Source of the DNA: Gemmatimonadaceae bacterium
GTDB taxonomy: Bacteria; Gemmatimonadota; Gemmatimonadetes; Gemmatimonadales; Gemmatimonadaceae
DNA: 64,000 nucleotides
NCBI GenBank assembly: GCA_020851035.1
Contig: JADZDM010000024.1
Location: 1 to 64,000, forward strand
Direction: 5' to 3'
Part shown: positions 53,293 to 62,094 of the stretch, one piece after another
Layout of the letters: the number at the start of each line of letters is the position of its first letter
Numbering within the stretch: position 1 is the stretch's first letter
Translations under genes and position numbers: made by a program
Notes under the pieces: generated by a model
Seen by the model: the letters and a program-made list of their open reading frames with translations, nothing else
Database searches by the model: none
Told to the model about the DNA's origin: nothing

Positions 53293-55326
53293 ATGTCACG
53301 ATTGCTCACCCAGGGGAAGGCCGGCCTCGCCGCCGTGGCGGTCTGTTCCGCCATCGTGCTCGCGTATGCCTGTTCCCCCACCGGCGCCACGAAGCCAAAT
53401 ACCGCACTCGTCGGTGGTGATGCCGCCCAGGCCGTCTATGTGGCGCCCGGCAAGTACGACGAGTTCTACGCCTTCCTGTCCGGCGGGTTCAACGGCCAGG
53501 TCGGTGTCTACGGCCTGCCGTCGGGGCGGCTGCTCAAGCTGATCCCGGTCTTCAGCCAGCATGCCGAGAACGGCTGGGGCTACAACGAAGAGACGAAGGA
53601 GATGCTCCGGACTTCCTACGGCATGGTGCCGTGGGACGACCTGCACCACACGGCGCTCTCGCAGACGAAGGGCGAGGACGACGGCCGCTGGCTCTTCGTC
53701 AATGCCAACAACACCCCGCGGGTCGCCCGCATCGACCTGACCCGGATGGAGACCGAGGAGATCATCGAGATCCCCAACGCCGCCGGCAACCACGCGTCGC
53801 CCTTCATCACGCAGAACACCGAGTACGCCGTCGCCTCGACGCGCTTCAGCGTGCCGATCCCGAACCGCGACATGCCCATCGCGGAGTACAAGAAGGGATT
53901 CCGCGGCTCGATCAGCTTCATCAAGGCGAATGAGCCGGGCAAGATGCGGATCGCCTTCCAGCTCCTCGTACCGGGCTTCAACTATGACCTGGCGCGTGCC
54001 GGGAAGGGGCCGTCCGACGGCTGGATGTTCTTCACCTCCTACAACTCCGAGCAGGCCAACAGCCTGCTGGAGGCGAATGCCTCGCGCAACGACAAGGACT
54101 TCATCGCCGCCGTGAACTGGAAGGCGGCCGAGCGCTGCGTGGCCGATGGCAAGGGGCAGACGATGGCGACCGAATACCTGCACAACGTCATGGACGAGTT
54201 CACGCGCACGGCCCGGGTGATCACCGAGACGAGCGTGGTCACGCTCGAGACGGCCGCGTGCCCCGGTGTGATGTACTTCCTGCCGACGCCGAAGTCACCA
54301 CACGGCGCTGACGTGGACCCGTCGGGCGAGTACATCGTGGCCGGCGGCAAGTTGGCCACCGTGATCCCGGTGCACAGCTACTCGAAGATGATCGCCGCCA
54401 TCGAGAAGAAGGACTTCGAGGGTGACGTCGAGGGCATCCCGGTGCTGCGCTATGCCAGCGTGCTGGCCGGCGAGGTCAAGAACCCGGGCCTCGGCCCACT
54501 CCACACGGAGTTCGATGGCAAGGGCTTTGCCTACACCTCGTTCTTCCTGTCATCGGAGATCGTGAAGTGGAAGCTCGGCACCTGGGAGGTGGTGGATCGC
54601 ACGCCGACGTTCTATTCGGTGGGCCACCTGATGATCCCGGGCGGCGGCACCAGCAAGCCGGCGGGCAAGTACGCGCTGGCGATGAACAAGATCACCAAGG
54701 ACCGCTACCTGCCCACCGGGCCGGAGCTGGCGCACTCGGCGCAGCTGTACAGCATCGAGGGCGACAAGATGCGGCTGCTGCTCGACTTCCCGACCTTCGG
54801 CGAGCCGCACTACGGCAACGCCATCGCTGCCAGCGTGATCCGCGACCGGCAGGTGCGTTTCTACTCGCTGAAGGAGAACCGGCACCCGCAAGTGGCCCGG
54901 ACGGAGCGGGAGACGGGCATCAGCCGTACCGGCCGAGCCGTGCACGTGCGGATGGCCTCCCTGCGGAGCCACTTCTCGCCCGACAACATCGAGGGCGTGC
55001 AGCTCGGTGACACGGTGTACTTCCACGTGACCAACATCGAGCAGGACTGGGACATGCCGCACGGTTTTGCCATCACCGGGGCCAACACGGCCGAGGTGCT
55101 GGTGATGCCGGGTGAGACCCGCACCATGAAGTGGATTCCCACGCGAACCGGCGTCTACCCGTTCTACTGCACCGACTTCTGCTCGGCGCTGCACCAGGAG
55201 ATGCAGGGGTACATCCGCATCTCCGAGCCCGGGTCGTCGGTGCCGTTGGTCGCCAACTCCGGGCGCGTCGGCCAGAACGTCGATGCCACGGTGGCAGCGG
55301 CCGCCGGCTCGCTCCCGAAGCGCTAG
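53293..55326 (+). CDS. nosZ: Nitrous oxide reductase, clade II (Sec-dependent)
   Basis: The protein is 677 aa. The start ATG at 53293 has GGAGAG upstream and leads straight into a Sec-type signal (AVAVCSAIVLAYAC), not a twin-arginine one. The frame is open back to 53152 but the extra 47 residues lack conservation. The beta-propeller carries the seven CuZ His positions, in DLHHTAL, GNHASPF, KSPHGADVDPSG, GPLHTEFDG, VGHLM and FGEPHYGN. The C-terminal cupredoxin has the CuA site CTDFCSALHQEMQG. It reduces N2O to N2 in the periplasm. A perfect 9-bp hairpin separates it from the next gene. Confidence 0.97.
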   Translation: MSRLLTQGKAGLAAVAVCSAIVLAYACSPTGATKPNTALVGGDAAQAVYVAPGKYDEFYAFLSGGFNGQVGVYGLPSGRLLKLIPVFSQHAENGWGYNEETKEMLRTSYGMVPWDDLHHTALSQTKGEDDGRWLFVNANNTPRVARIDLTRMETEEIIEIPNAAGNHASPFITQNTEYAVASTRFSVPIPNRDMPIAEYKKGFRGSISFIKANEPGKMRIAFQLLVPGFNYDLARAGKGPSDGWMFFTSYNSEQANSLLEANASRNDKDFIAAVNWKAAERCVADGKGQTMATEYLHNVMDEFTRTARVITETSVVTLETAACPGVMYFLPTPKSPHGADVDPSGEYIVAGGKLATVIPVHSYSKMIAAIEKKDFEGDVEGIPVLRYASVLAGEVKNPGLGPLHTEFDGKGFAYTSFFLSSEIVKWKLGTWEVVDRTPTFYSVGHLMIPGGGTSKPAGKYALAMNKITKDRYLPTGPELAHSAQLYSIEGDKMRLLLDFPTFGEPHYGNAIAASVIRDRQVRFYSLKENRHPQVARTERETGISRTGRAVHVRMASLRSHFSPDNIEGVQLGDTVYFHVTNIEQDWDMPHGFAITGANTAEVLVMPGETRTMKWIPTRTGVYPFYCTDFCSALHQEMQGYIRISEPGSSVPLVANSGRVGQNVDATVAAAAGSLPKR

Positions 55327-55334
55327 CATCCGGC

Positions 55335-55361
55335 CGGCGGTGGTGGCTCCGGCCACCGCCG
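55335..55361 (+). terminator. Perfect hairpin between nosZ and nosL-fusion genes
   Basis: CGGCGGTGG at 55335-55343 pairs perfectly with CCACCGCCG at 55353-55361 and is followed by a C-rich, T-poor tract. It sits 8 bases after the nosZ stop. It may hold nosZ mRNA stable or reduce read-through into the maturation genes, which are needed at lower levels. Confidence 0.5.
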
Positions 55362-55391
55362 CCCGGCCTGCCCCTTCCCCGACAGGTCCTG

Positions 55392-56474
55392 ATGCCCCGC
55401 ATCTCCCGCTGGCTCGTTGCCCTCGCCGCCCTGGCCGTCCTTGGCGTGTTCGTGTTCCCGCTGTGGCGTGTGACGCTCGAGGCGCCGCAGTACCCCGAGG
55501 GAATCGGGATGCTGATCCACGTGAACGGCGTGACCGGCGTGAACGAGCATGACCTCGACAACATCAACGGACTCAATCACTACATCGGGATGCACCGCAT
55601 CGAACCCGATGCGATCCCGGAACTGCGCGTGATGCCATGGATCGCCGGTGCCATCGTGCTCACCGGGCTGCTGGTGGCGTGGCGGGGTACGCGCGGTGTC
55701 TACATCGGCTGGGCCACGGTCGTGCTCTCGACGCTGGCCGTTGGCGTCTACGACTTCTGGAAGTGGGAGTACGACTACGGCCACAACCTGAACCCCGACG
55801 CCGCCATCCGCATTCCCGGGCTCACGTACCAGCCACCGCTCTTCGGCTCGAAGCAGATCCTGAACTTCGTGGCCAACTCGTATCCCGACACCGGCGGCTG
55901 GATGCTGATCGTCGCCGGCGCGGTGTTCGGCCTGGTGCTGCTGCACGTGCTCCTGGCGCGGCGTCCGGGTGCGCCCGCAGCGGCGCCGCGCCGCCCGACG
56001 CTGGTCACCACGGCCGCGATGGTGGTCACGTCGCTGCTGCTCATGTCCTGCACCCGGCCTGGCCCGCGGCCGCTGGTGACGGGCACCGACGAGTGTGCGC
56101 AGTGCCGCATGATGATCACCGACCCCCGCTTCGGCGGCGAGGTGATCACCCGGACCGGGAAGGTGCAGGTGTTCGATGCGATCGAATGCCTGGCGGGCTA
56201 CGTGTCCGCCTCCGACAGCGCGACGGTGCGCGAGGTGTGGGTGAGCGACTTCGAGCACCCGGGCACCTGGCTGCCGGCGGCCACAGCGCGCTTCGTCCGC
56301 GGCGCCACGATCGGGTCACCGATGGGGCGCTCGCTGCTGGCGCTCGCCCCGTCGGTGCCGGCGGACGTGGCCGTGCAGCGGTACGGTGGGCAGGCCAGCG
56401 ACTGGGCCGCCATCGTGCGCGCATCGACCACCGGTGACAGCGCCACGCCGGCCGGTCACGCGCATGCCCATTGA
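55392..56474 (+). CDS. nosL: Membrane protein fused to NosL copper chaperone
   Basis: The protein is 360 aa. Residues 1-190 hold four membrane helices (near 7-25, 83-98, 103-120, 171-190), resembling the small membrane protein (nosB-like) found after nosZ in clade II clusters. A fifth hydrophobic stretch ends in the lipobox-like SLLLMSC (Cys220). The rest is NosL: CAQCRMMITDPRFGGE and VQVFDAIECLAGYV with Cys235, Cys238, Met240 and Met241 as copper ligands. NosL delivers copper to NosZ. A fused form is unusual; an internal start is not excluded. It overlaps nosD by 11 bases. Confidence 0.9.
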   Translation: MPRISRWLVALAALAVLGVFVFPLWRVTLEAPQYPEGIGMLIHVNGVTGVNEHDLDNINGLNHYIGMHRIEPDAIPELRVMPWIAGAIVLTGLLVAWRGTRGVYIGWATVVLSTLAVGVYDFWKWEYDYGHNLNPDAAIRIPGLTYQPPLFGSKQILNFVANSYPDTGGWMLIVAGAVFGLVLLHVLLARRPGAPAAAPRRPTLVTTAAMVVTSLLLMSCTRPGPRPLVTGTDECAQCRMMITDPRFGGEVITRTGKVQVFDAIECLAGYVSASDSATVREVWVSDFEHPGTWLPAATARFVRGATIGSPMGRSLLALAPSVPADVAVQRYGGQASDWAAIVRASTTGDSATPAGHAHAH

Positions 56475-57708
56475 CCTGCGGCGCAGCGGCGTGCTGCTCG
56501 GTGCGGCACTGCTCGCGGCCGCGCCGGCCCAGGCGCGGCGCATCGAGGTGCGCGCCGGCCCGGGCGCACCGATCGCGCGTGCCCTCGCGGCAGCGCTGCC
56601 GCACGACACGCTGCTGCTGCGGCGCGGCACCTATCGTGAGCCCACCGTGCAGGTCACGCGACCCGTGACGCTGCTGGGCGAGCCGGGCACGGTGCTGGAC
56701 GGTGAAGGGCAGCGCGCGCTGGTGATCGTGCGCGCCGCGCACGTGACGGTGGAGGGCATCACCTTCCGCCACACCGGCGTCAGCGGCATCGACGACCGCG
56801 CCGCCCTGCGGGTCGTGGACGCGACGGACTGCCGCATCGTCGGCAACCGTGTCGAGCAGGCCTTCTTCGGCATCTACCTGGCGCGGGTCACGCGCTGCGA
56901 CGTGCGCGACAACGTCGTCAGTGGCACCTCCGGCGGCGAGATGGACGCGGGTAACGGTATCCACCTCTGGTACTCGCGCGACGTGCAGCTCACACGCAAC
57001 ACCATCGAGCACCATCGCGACGGCATCTACTTCGAGTTCACGCACGGCGGCGTGGCGAGGGACAACACCAGCCGCGAGAACAGCCGCTACGGGCTGCACT
57101 TCATGTTCTCGGACAGCTGCCGCTACCTGCACAACCGCTTCGAGCGCAACGCGGCCGGCATCGCGGTGATGTACACGAACCATGTGGAGATCAGCGACAA
57201 CCTGTTCGCCGACTCGCGCGGGAGCGCCTCCTACGGGCTGCTGCTCAAGTCCATCTCCGACTCGCGCATCGAGCGCAACACGTTCCGGTCCAACTCGGTG
57301 GGGCTGCACCTCGAGGATGCGAATCGCAACCAGGTCACCGGCAACCGCATGGAGCGAAACGGCTGGGCCCTGCGGCTGATGGCCAGCGCCGACGACAACA
57401 CCGTCGCACACAACGACTTCACCGGCAACGCCTTCGACGTGGTGGCGGTGGGTGACCGCAACAGCACCCGCATGCACGACAACTACTGGGACAACTACCG
57501 CGGCTACGACCTGGACCGGGACGGCACGGGCGACGTGCCGCACCACCCGGTGCGCTTCTTCGCGCTGATCGTGGAGAACAACCCTCCCGCGCTGGTGCTG
57601 CTGCGGTCGTTCCTGCTGGACCTGCTGGACCTGGCCGAGCGGGTGCTGCCGGTGCTGACCCCGGCCAGTGTGGTGGACAGGGCGCCGGCGATGCGGAGGC
57701 AGGCATGA
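56464..57708 (+). CDS. nosD: NosD periplasmic right-handed beta-helix protein
   Basis: The protein is 414 aa. A signal (SGVLLGAALLAAAPAQA) is followed by parallel beta-helix repeats of the NosD/CASH type (GIYLARVTRCDVRDNVV, GLHFMFSDSCRYLHNRF, GLHLEDANRNQVTGNRM) and a family-typical DNYWDNYRGYDLDRDGTGD. A hydrophobic C-terminal segment near 375-395 may anchor it. NosD works with the NosFY transporter to mature the CuZ centre. The stop overlaps the ATG of nosF. Confidence 0.95.
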   Translation: MPIDLRRSGVLLGAALLAAAPAQARRIEVRAGPGAPIARALAAALPHDTLLLRRGTYREPTVQVTRPVTLLGEPGTVLDGEGQRALVIVRAAHVTVEGITFRHTGVSGIDDRAALRVVDATDCRIVGNRVEQAFFGIYLARVTRCDVRDNVVSGTSGGEMDAGNGIHLWYSRDVQLTRNTIEHHRDGIYFEFTHGGVARDNTSRENSRYGLHFMFSDSCRYLHNRFERNAAGIAVMYTNHVEISDNLFADSRGSASYGLLLKSISDSRIERNTFRSNSVGLHLEDANRNQVTGNRMERNGWALRLMASADDNTVAHNDFTGNAFDVVAVGDRNSTRMHDNYWDNYRGYDLDRDGTGDVPHHPVRFFALIVENNPPALVLLRSFLLDLLDLAERVLPVLTPASVVDRAPAMRRQA

Positions 57709-58478
57709 TCCGGCTGGCCGACGTCCACAAGCAGTTCGGCACCCTGCCGGTGCTGCGTGGCGTGAGCCTCGCGCTCACACCGGGACGCGTGACGGCGATC
57801 GTGGGGCCGAATGCCGCCGGCAAGAGCACCCTCATCCGCTGCATCCTGGGGCTCACACGCCCCGACAGCGGGAGCATCACCCTGCCGGACGGTCGCGACG
57901 TGCGGCTCCCTGCCGCGCGCGCCGGCATCGGCTACATGCCACAGCTGCCCAGCTTCCCCGACAACCTCACCGGGCACGAGGTACTGGCCATGCTCGATGC
58001 GCTGCGCCCCGAGGTGGTGCCGGACGGCACGCTCCTCGAGCACTTCCAGGTGGCGGGCCAGCTCGACAAGCCGGTGCGCACGCTCTCGGGAGGTACGCGC
58101 CAGAAGCTCTCGGCCGTGATCGCGTTCCGGTACCGTCCCTCGCTGCTCATCCTCGACGAGCCCACGGCAGGCCTCGATCCGCTGGCGGCGTCCGTGTTCA
58201 AGGCGGCGGTGATGTCGGCGCGTGACGCCGGCACCACGGTCCTCCTCACCACCCATGTCGTTGCAGAGCTGGCGATACTGGCCGACGACGTGGCGTTCCT
58301 GCTCGACGGCATCATCCGCTTCGCGGGTCCCGTGGCCGAGTTGCTGCGCCGGGCCGGCGCGACCACGCTCGACGAGGCGCTCACGACGCTGATGCAGTCG
58401 CCACTGGAGGAGATCCCGACCGCCGCGCTCTCGGTCGGTGAGTCCCGCCTGCACATGGTGCGGGAGGTGCGGCCATGA
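57705..58478 (+). CDS. nosF: NosF ABC transporter ATP-binding protein
   Basis: The protein is 257 aa. It has Walker A VGPNAAGKST, Q-loop region GYMPQLPSFPDNL, signature LSGGTRQKLS and Walker B LLILDEPTAGLDPLA, with switch His in LTTHVV. It powers NosY, probably for sulfur or copper supply to the CuZ cluster. ATGA overlaps couple it to nosD and nosY. Confidence 0.96.
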   Translation: MIRLADVHKQFGTLPVLRGVSLALTPGRVTAIVGPNAAGKSTLIRCILGLTRPDSGSITLPDGRDVRLPAARAGIGYMPQLPSFPDNLTGHEVLAMLDALRPEVVPDGTLLEHFQVAGQLDKPVRTLSGGTRQKLSAVIAFRYRPSLLILDEPTAGLDPLAASVFKAAVMSARDAGTTVLLTTHVVAELAILADDVAFLLDGIIRFAGPVAELLRRAGATTLDEALTTLMQSPLEEIPTAALSVGESRLHMVREVRP

Positions 58479-59311
58479 GCGTCGTCCCAGTCGTCGCGGT
58501 GCCGCGGGTGCCAGGCACCGCCGCGCTGGCGCGCATCATCGCCGTCCACCAGTCGCGCGACGTGCTGCGCAAGCGCTGGGTGATCGCCTACGCCGTCGTC
58601 CTGGCGGTGGCCGGCGACCTGCTGCTGCGCCTGGCCGGAGACGGTCCGTCGGCGCTCGTCTCGCTGCTGAATGTCGTGCTGCTGCTGGTGCCGCTGATTG
58701 CACTGATCCTCGGATCGGCGTCGCTGTACGGGGCGCGCGAGTTCACCGAGTTGCTGCTCGCGCAGCCGATCCCGCGGCGGTCGCTGTACGTGGGGCTGTA
58801 CCTCGGCCTGACCGTGCCGCTGATGGGTGCAACCGCCGCGGGACTGGCACTGCCGTTCCTCGTCGAGCGTGCGCTGGATCCTGCCACGCTGCCGGTGCTG
58901 GTGCTGCTGCTGGCGGTGAGCGTGCTGCTGGTGGGCGTGTTCACGGCGCTCGCGTTCGTGATCACGGTGCTGGTGCGTGACCGCGCGCGCGGTCTGGGGG
59001 TGGCGATCCTCGCCTGGCTCGGGCTTGGTGTCCTGTACGATGGACTCATCCTCATGATCGCCACGGCGTTCCGCGACTGGCCCATCGAGCGCGGCATGCT
59101 GGCGGCGATGGCGCTGAATCCCATCGACCTCGCGCGGACGATCCTGCTGCTGCGGCTCGACGTGGCCGCGCTCATGGGGTACACGGGCGCCGTGTTCCGT
59201 GCGGCCTTCGGTTCGACGGCCGGCGTCGGGATCGCACTGGCCGCGCTCGGCGCGTGGATCGTGGTACCATGGTGGCTCGGTGCCAGGGCGTTCGAGCGTC
59301 GGGACTTCTGA
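58475..59311 (+). CDS. nosY: NosY ABC permease
   Basis: The protein is 278 aa with six hydrophobic helices. The first helix follows QSRDVLRKRWVIAYA, a pattern shared with NosY. LYGAREFTELLLAQPIPRRSLYVG is the family coupling region and LNPIDLARTILLL lies before the last helices. It pairs with NosF. After the stop there are 94 bases before the Rrf2 gene. Confidence 0.95.
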   Translation: MSVVPVVAVPRVPGTAALARIIAVHQSRDVLRKRWVIAYAVVLAVAGDLLLRLAGDGPSALVSLLNVVLLLVPLIALILGSASLYGAREFTELLLAQPIPRRSLYVGLYLGLTVPLMGATAAGLALPFLVERALDPATLPVLVLLLAVSVLLVGVFTALAFVITVLVRDRARGLGVAILAWLGLGVLYDGLILMIATAFRDWPIERGMLAAMALNPIDLARTILLLRLDVAALMGYTGAVFRAAFGSTAGVGIALAALGAWIVVPWWLGARAFERRDF

Positions 59312-59405
59312 ATCCGGGCGTCGGGCAACTGCCGCTATCGGAGCGGGCCGGTCCCGACGTACACTGGAAGATTCATTGCCCCTGACCGCATTCCCCGGAC
59401 CGCTC

Positions 59406-59801
59406 GTGCTTTCCCAGACCTCTGAATACGCGCTCCGCATCATGGCCTACCTCGCGCAGCAACCGCCTGCGGCGCTGGTGTCGGCGATCGCGATGGAAGG
59501 GAAGGTGCGGGTGCCGGCGAACTACCGGTCCAAGATCCTGAATCAGCTCACGCGCGCGGGCCTGCTGGAATCGACACGCGGGCGCACGGGTGGATTCCGG
59601 CTCGCCCGGGCAGCCGCGCAGATCCGGCTCGCGGAAGTCGTCGCGCCGTTCGAGCCGCCGGGCTCCACGCGCACCTGCATCCTCGGCCGCGCGCGCTGCC
59701 AGGACTCCGTGCCGTGCGCGGCGCATCGAGGCTGGCGAGAGCTCGGAAGGGCTCGGGACGAGTACCTGCGGGGAACCACTGTGGCGGACGTCGCGGCCTG
59801 A
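59406..59801 (+). CDS. Rrf2-family regulator with three-cysteine cluster site
   Basis: The protein is 131 aa from a GTG that yields the typical Rrf2 start (MLSQTSEYALRIMAYLAQ). A winged helix is followed by the cysteine set C91-x6-C98-x5-C104 (TCILGRARCQDSVPC), close to IscR/NsrR spacing. It probably binds an Fe-S cluster and could sense NO or redox state. Its place at the end of the nos cluster suggests it controls nos genes. This is inference, since no operator was recognised. Confidence 0.9.
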   Translation: MLSQTSEYALRIMAYLAQQPPAALVSAIAMEGKVRVPANYRSKILNQLTRAGLLESTRGRTGGFRLARAAAQIRLAEVVAPFEPPGSTRTCILGRARCQDSVPCAAHRGWRELGRARDEYLRGTTVADVAA

Positions 59802-59843
59802 CCGCTCGGGCGTCTGCGCAGTTGTCGGCATCGTTCGCATGTC

Positions 59844-60017
59844 TCACGCGGAGTCGCGGAGGGAACTACAGCACTGCGTCGTTCAATGCTGTACGCAAAC
59901 GAAAGAGCTGTAGGAACTGCGTGTACGATCGCGCAGTTCCTACAGCTCTTTTCCCATGCGCGGTTCAGATAAGTGCCGCCAGCACCGATCCCTCCGCCCC
60001 TCCGCGTCTCCGCGTGA
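59844..60017. repeat. Nested inverted-repeat element in a convergent gap (copy 3)
   Basis: The outer arms at 59844-59863 and 59998-60017 match in 19 of 20 bases (TCACGCGGAG... versus ...CTCCGCGTGA). They enclose a perfect 20-bp stem at 59902-59921 and 59932-59951 with a 10-base loop, ended by T residues. It uses ACGCGGAG blocks rather than GACGCAAAG but shares the nested layout with the elements at 6081, 39001 and 62550. Confidence 0.8.
59902..59953. terminator. Bidirectional terminator, 20-bp perfect stem
   Basis: The two arms at 59902-59921 and 59932-59951 are exact reverse complements; the left flank has AAA and the right flank TTTT. This fits an intrinsic terminator for both the Rrf2 gene (+) and the M20 gene (-). 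It is the strongest hairpin I found in the window. Confidence 0.8.
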
Positions 60018-60049
60018 GGAATGTCATCGACCTTCCACGACCACCGACC

Positions 60050-61705
60050 TCAAGGCACCGGATTCGTAGGCGGCTTCACGGTCGGGTACGCGATTCCGAG
60101 CTGCTCGAGGTACGTCCGGAACTTCGTCGCGTCGTAGTACAGCTTCTTCATCTCCGGCCGGTAGCGCGCCATGATGTCGGCGTTCAGCCAGGTCGGCGGG
60201 CCGTCGTTCGGGCCGAGGAACGACACGTACTTGGTGTCCTTGGTCTGGACGTTGTTGAAGTACTCCCAGGCGTCGGCAACGATCTTCGGCTGCGTGAGCA
60301 GGTCGATCAGCGTCATGGCCTGCACCTTGGCGCCGGCCACCGCGCCCTTGTGTGCGATCGGCGTGGCCATGGCGATGCCGTTGGCCCAGTTGTGGCCCGG
60401 CGTGCCGGGAATGTTCGACGGGTAGCGCAGCGTGATGGTCGGCACGTTCCAGCTCACGTCACCGATGTCGTCGCTGCCGCCGCCGAAGGCCACCAGGCTG
60501 CGCGCGGGCCCCTGCAGCGGGCGCACCTGCGTGACGAGGCCGTTCTGCGCCACGCCGAGCTCGCGCTGCAGCCCCTTGGCCAGCGCCTGGTCGTTCTCAT
60601 CCCACTTCGGGAGGCCGACGGTCTCGATGTTCGCGTGCATCGCCTCGGCGACGGGCTTGCTGAAGTGGCCGGGCCAGGCCGAGCCGAGGATGATGACGGT
60701 GTCGAGCGTGGCCTCGGTCATCATGGCGGCACCGCGGGCGATGCGCTTGCCGGCCTCGAACATGTCCTGCACGTGCTGGTAGTCCCGTTCACGGAAGTAG
60801 AACCAGATCGACGCCGTGCTGGGCACGACGTTGGGCTGGTCGCCGCCGTCCTTGATCACGTAGTGGCTGCGCTGGCCCGGCTCCATGTGCTCGCGGTGGA
60901 ACTCCCAGCCCTGCGCCATCAGCATCACCGCATCGAGCGCGCTCTTGCCGCGCCACGGGGCACCGGCCGCGTGCGCCGACTGGCCCTTGAAGCGGAACTC
61001 CGCCGACACGATCGCGAGCGACGACGACTGGCCCCAGGTCACGCCGAGGTCGTTGCCGACGTGCGTGAAGAGGGTGACATCCACGTCCTTGAACACACCG
61101 GCACGGACGAAGTGGGCCTTGCCCGCGACGGCCTCCTCGGCCACGCCGGGCCAGAGCACCAGCGTGCCGGGCATCCGCTCGCGCATCATGATTTCCTTCA
61201 CCACCAGCGCGGCGGCGATGTTCACGGCCTGGCCGGAGTTGTGGCCCTCCCCGTGCCCCGGTGCGCCCGGCACCTGCCACTGACGGAACGCGGTGGCGGG
61301 TGCCTGGTTGGACTGCGGGATGCCGTCGATGTCGGAGCCGAGCGAGATGACCGGCTTGCCGTTGCCCCAGCGGGCGACCCAGCCCGTGGGCATGCCGGCC
61401 ACGTTGCGGGTGACGGTGAAGCCGTTGCGCTCGAGGATGCCGGTGAGGTAGCGGGAGGTCTCGAATTCCTGCATCCCGAGTTCCCCGTACGAGTAGACCT
61501 GGTCGATGATCTCCTGGATCAGCTTCGCCCGGGCCTCGACCTTGGTGGCGGCTTCGGCCTTGAGTCGCTCGATGCGCGGATCGAGCGGTGCGCGTGGCGC
61601 GGACGGCGCCGGTGCGATCTCGGGATCCTGCGCGCGCAGCCGCTGGGGGCTGGCGGCGAGGAGGAGCGTGGTGGTGCAGAGGAGGGCAGCACGAATACGC
61701 GGCAT
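60050..61705 (-). CDS. Exported M20-family amidohydrolase (AbgB-like, second copy)
   Basis: The protein is 551 aa with a Sec signal (ALLCTTTLLLAASPQRLRAQ). M20 motifs are SLGSDIDGIPQ, GAPGHGEGHNSGQAVN, LWPGVAEEAVAGKA with the catalytic Glu, and TLFTHVGND. The metal-binding Cys/His of AbgB-type enzymes reads GHGEGHN here. The lid domain begins at FKGQSAHAAGAPWRG. Relatives cleave aminobenzoyl-glutamate or N-acyl amino acids. The upstream region carries the A-B-A-B-A tandem repeat. Confidence 0.92.
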   Translation of the reverse strand: MPRIRAALLCTTTLLLAASPQRLRAQDPEIAPAPSAPRAPLDPRIERLKAEAATKVEARAKLIQEIIDQVYSYGELGMQEFETSRYLTGILERNGFTVTRNVAGMPTGWVARWGNGKPVISLGSDIDGIPQSNQAPATAFRQWQVPGAPGHGEGHNSGQAVNIAAALVVKEIMMRERMPGTLVLWPGVAEEAVAGKAHFVRAGVFKDVDVTLFTHVGNDLGVTWGQSSSLAIVSAEFRFKGQSAHAAGAPWRGKSALDAVMLMAQGWEFHREHMEPGQRSHYVIKDGGDQPNVVPSTASIWFYFRERDYQHVQDMFEAGKRIARGAAMMTEATLDTVIILGSAWPGHFSKPVAEAMHANIETVGLPKWDENDQALAKGLQRELGVAQNGLVTQVRPLQGPARSLVAFGGGSDDIGDVSWNVPTITLRYPSNIPGTPGHNWANGIAMATPIAHKGAVAGAKVQAMTLIDLLTQPKIVADAWEYFNNVQTKDTKYVSFLGPNDGPPTWLNADIMARYRPEMKKLYYDATKFRTYLEQLGIAYPTVKPPTNPVP

Positions 61706-62094
61706 CAGGCGTCTCGGGGGTGGGTGGGCGTGCGGTGCGGCGCGCTCAAGGGGACGGGGATCTTGAACCGGTTGGCGTTCAAGGGGACGGGGATCTCGAG
61801 TTCAAGGGGACGGGGATCTTGAACCGGTTGGCGTTCAAGGGGACGGGGATCTCGAGTTCAAGGGGACGGGGATCTTGATCGGTCCGGTTGGGGGGCCGCC
61901 CCTCCACAGGCGCGACAGGCCGTCGTCGGCCCGCACCTGAAGTGTACGCGTGAACGGGACAGCTGTTAGTGAGAGCCAGATCTCAGGAATACAGGTCGAA
62001 AGGCGTACCGCCTGTTAGCTTCCCTGAGCGTAGTGACTCCAGGGTGCCGCCGGTGTGCGCCCGTCGAGTGCCCCGCACCGACGAGGAGAAGCCG
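61706..62094. other. Divergent intergenic region carrying a tandem array
   Basis: The 389 bases between the M20 gene (minus) and the small unknown gene (plus) contain the repeat array at 61747-61891. Apart from the GAGGAGA Shine-Dalgarno-like site at about 62083-62089, nothing else stands out. No protein-coding sequence with family features was found here. Confidence 0.5.
61747..61891. repeat. A-B-A-B-A tandem array of CAAGGGGACGGGGATCT
   Basis: The 17-base unit starts at 61747, 61780, 61803, 61836 and 61859. It is followed alternately by TGAACCGGTTGGCGTT (33-base period, A) and CGAGTT (23-base period, B), so a 56-base block is repeated. The last copy continues with TGATCGGTCCGGTTGG. It lies upstream of the M20 start on the minus strand. 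A relative of the unit is at 8076-8099. Confidence 0.85.
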
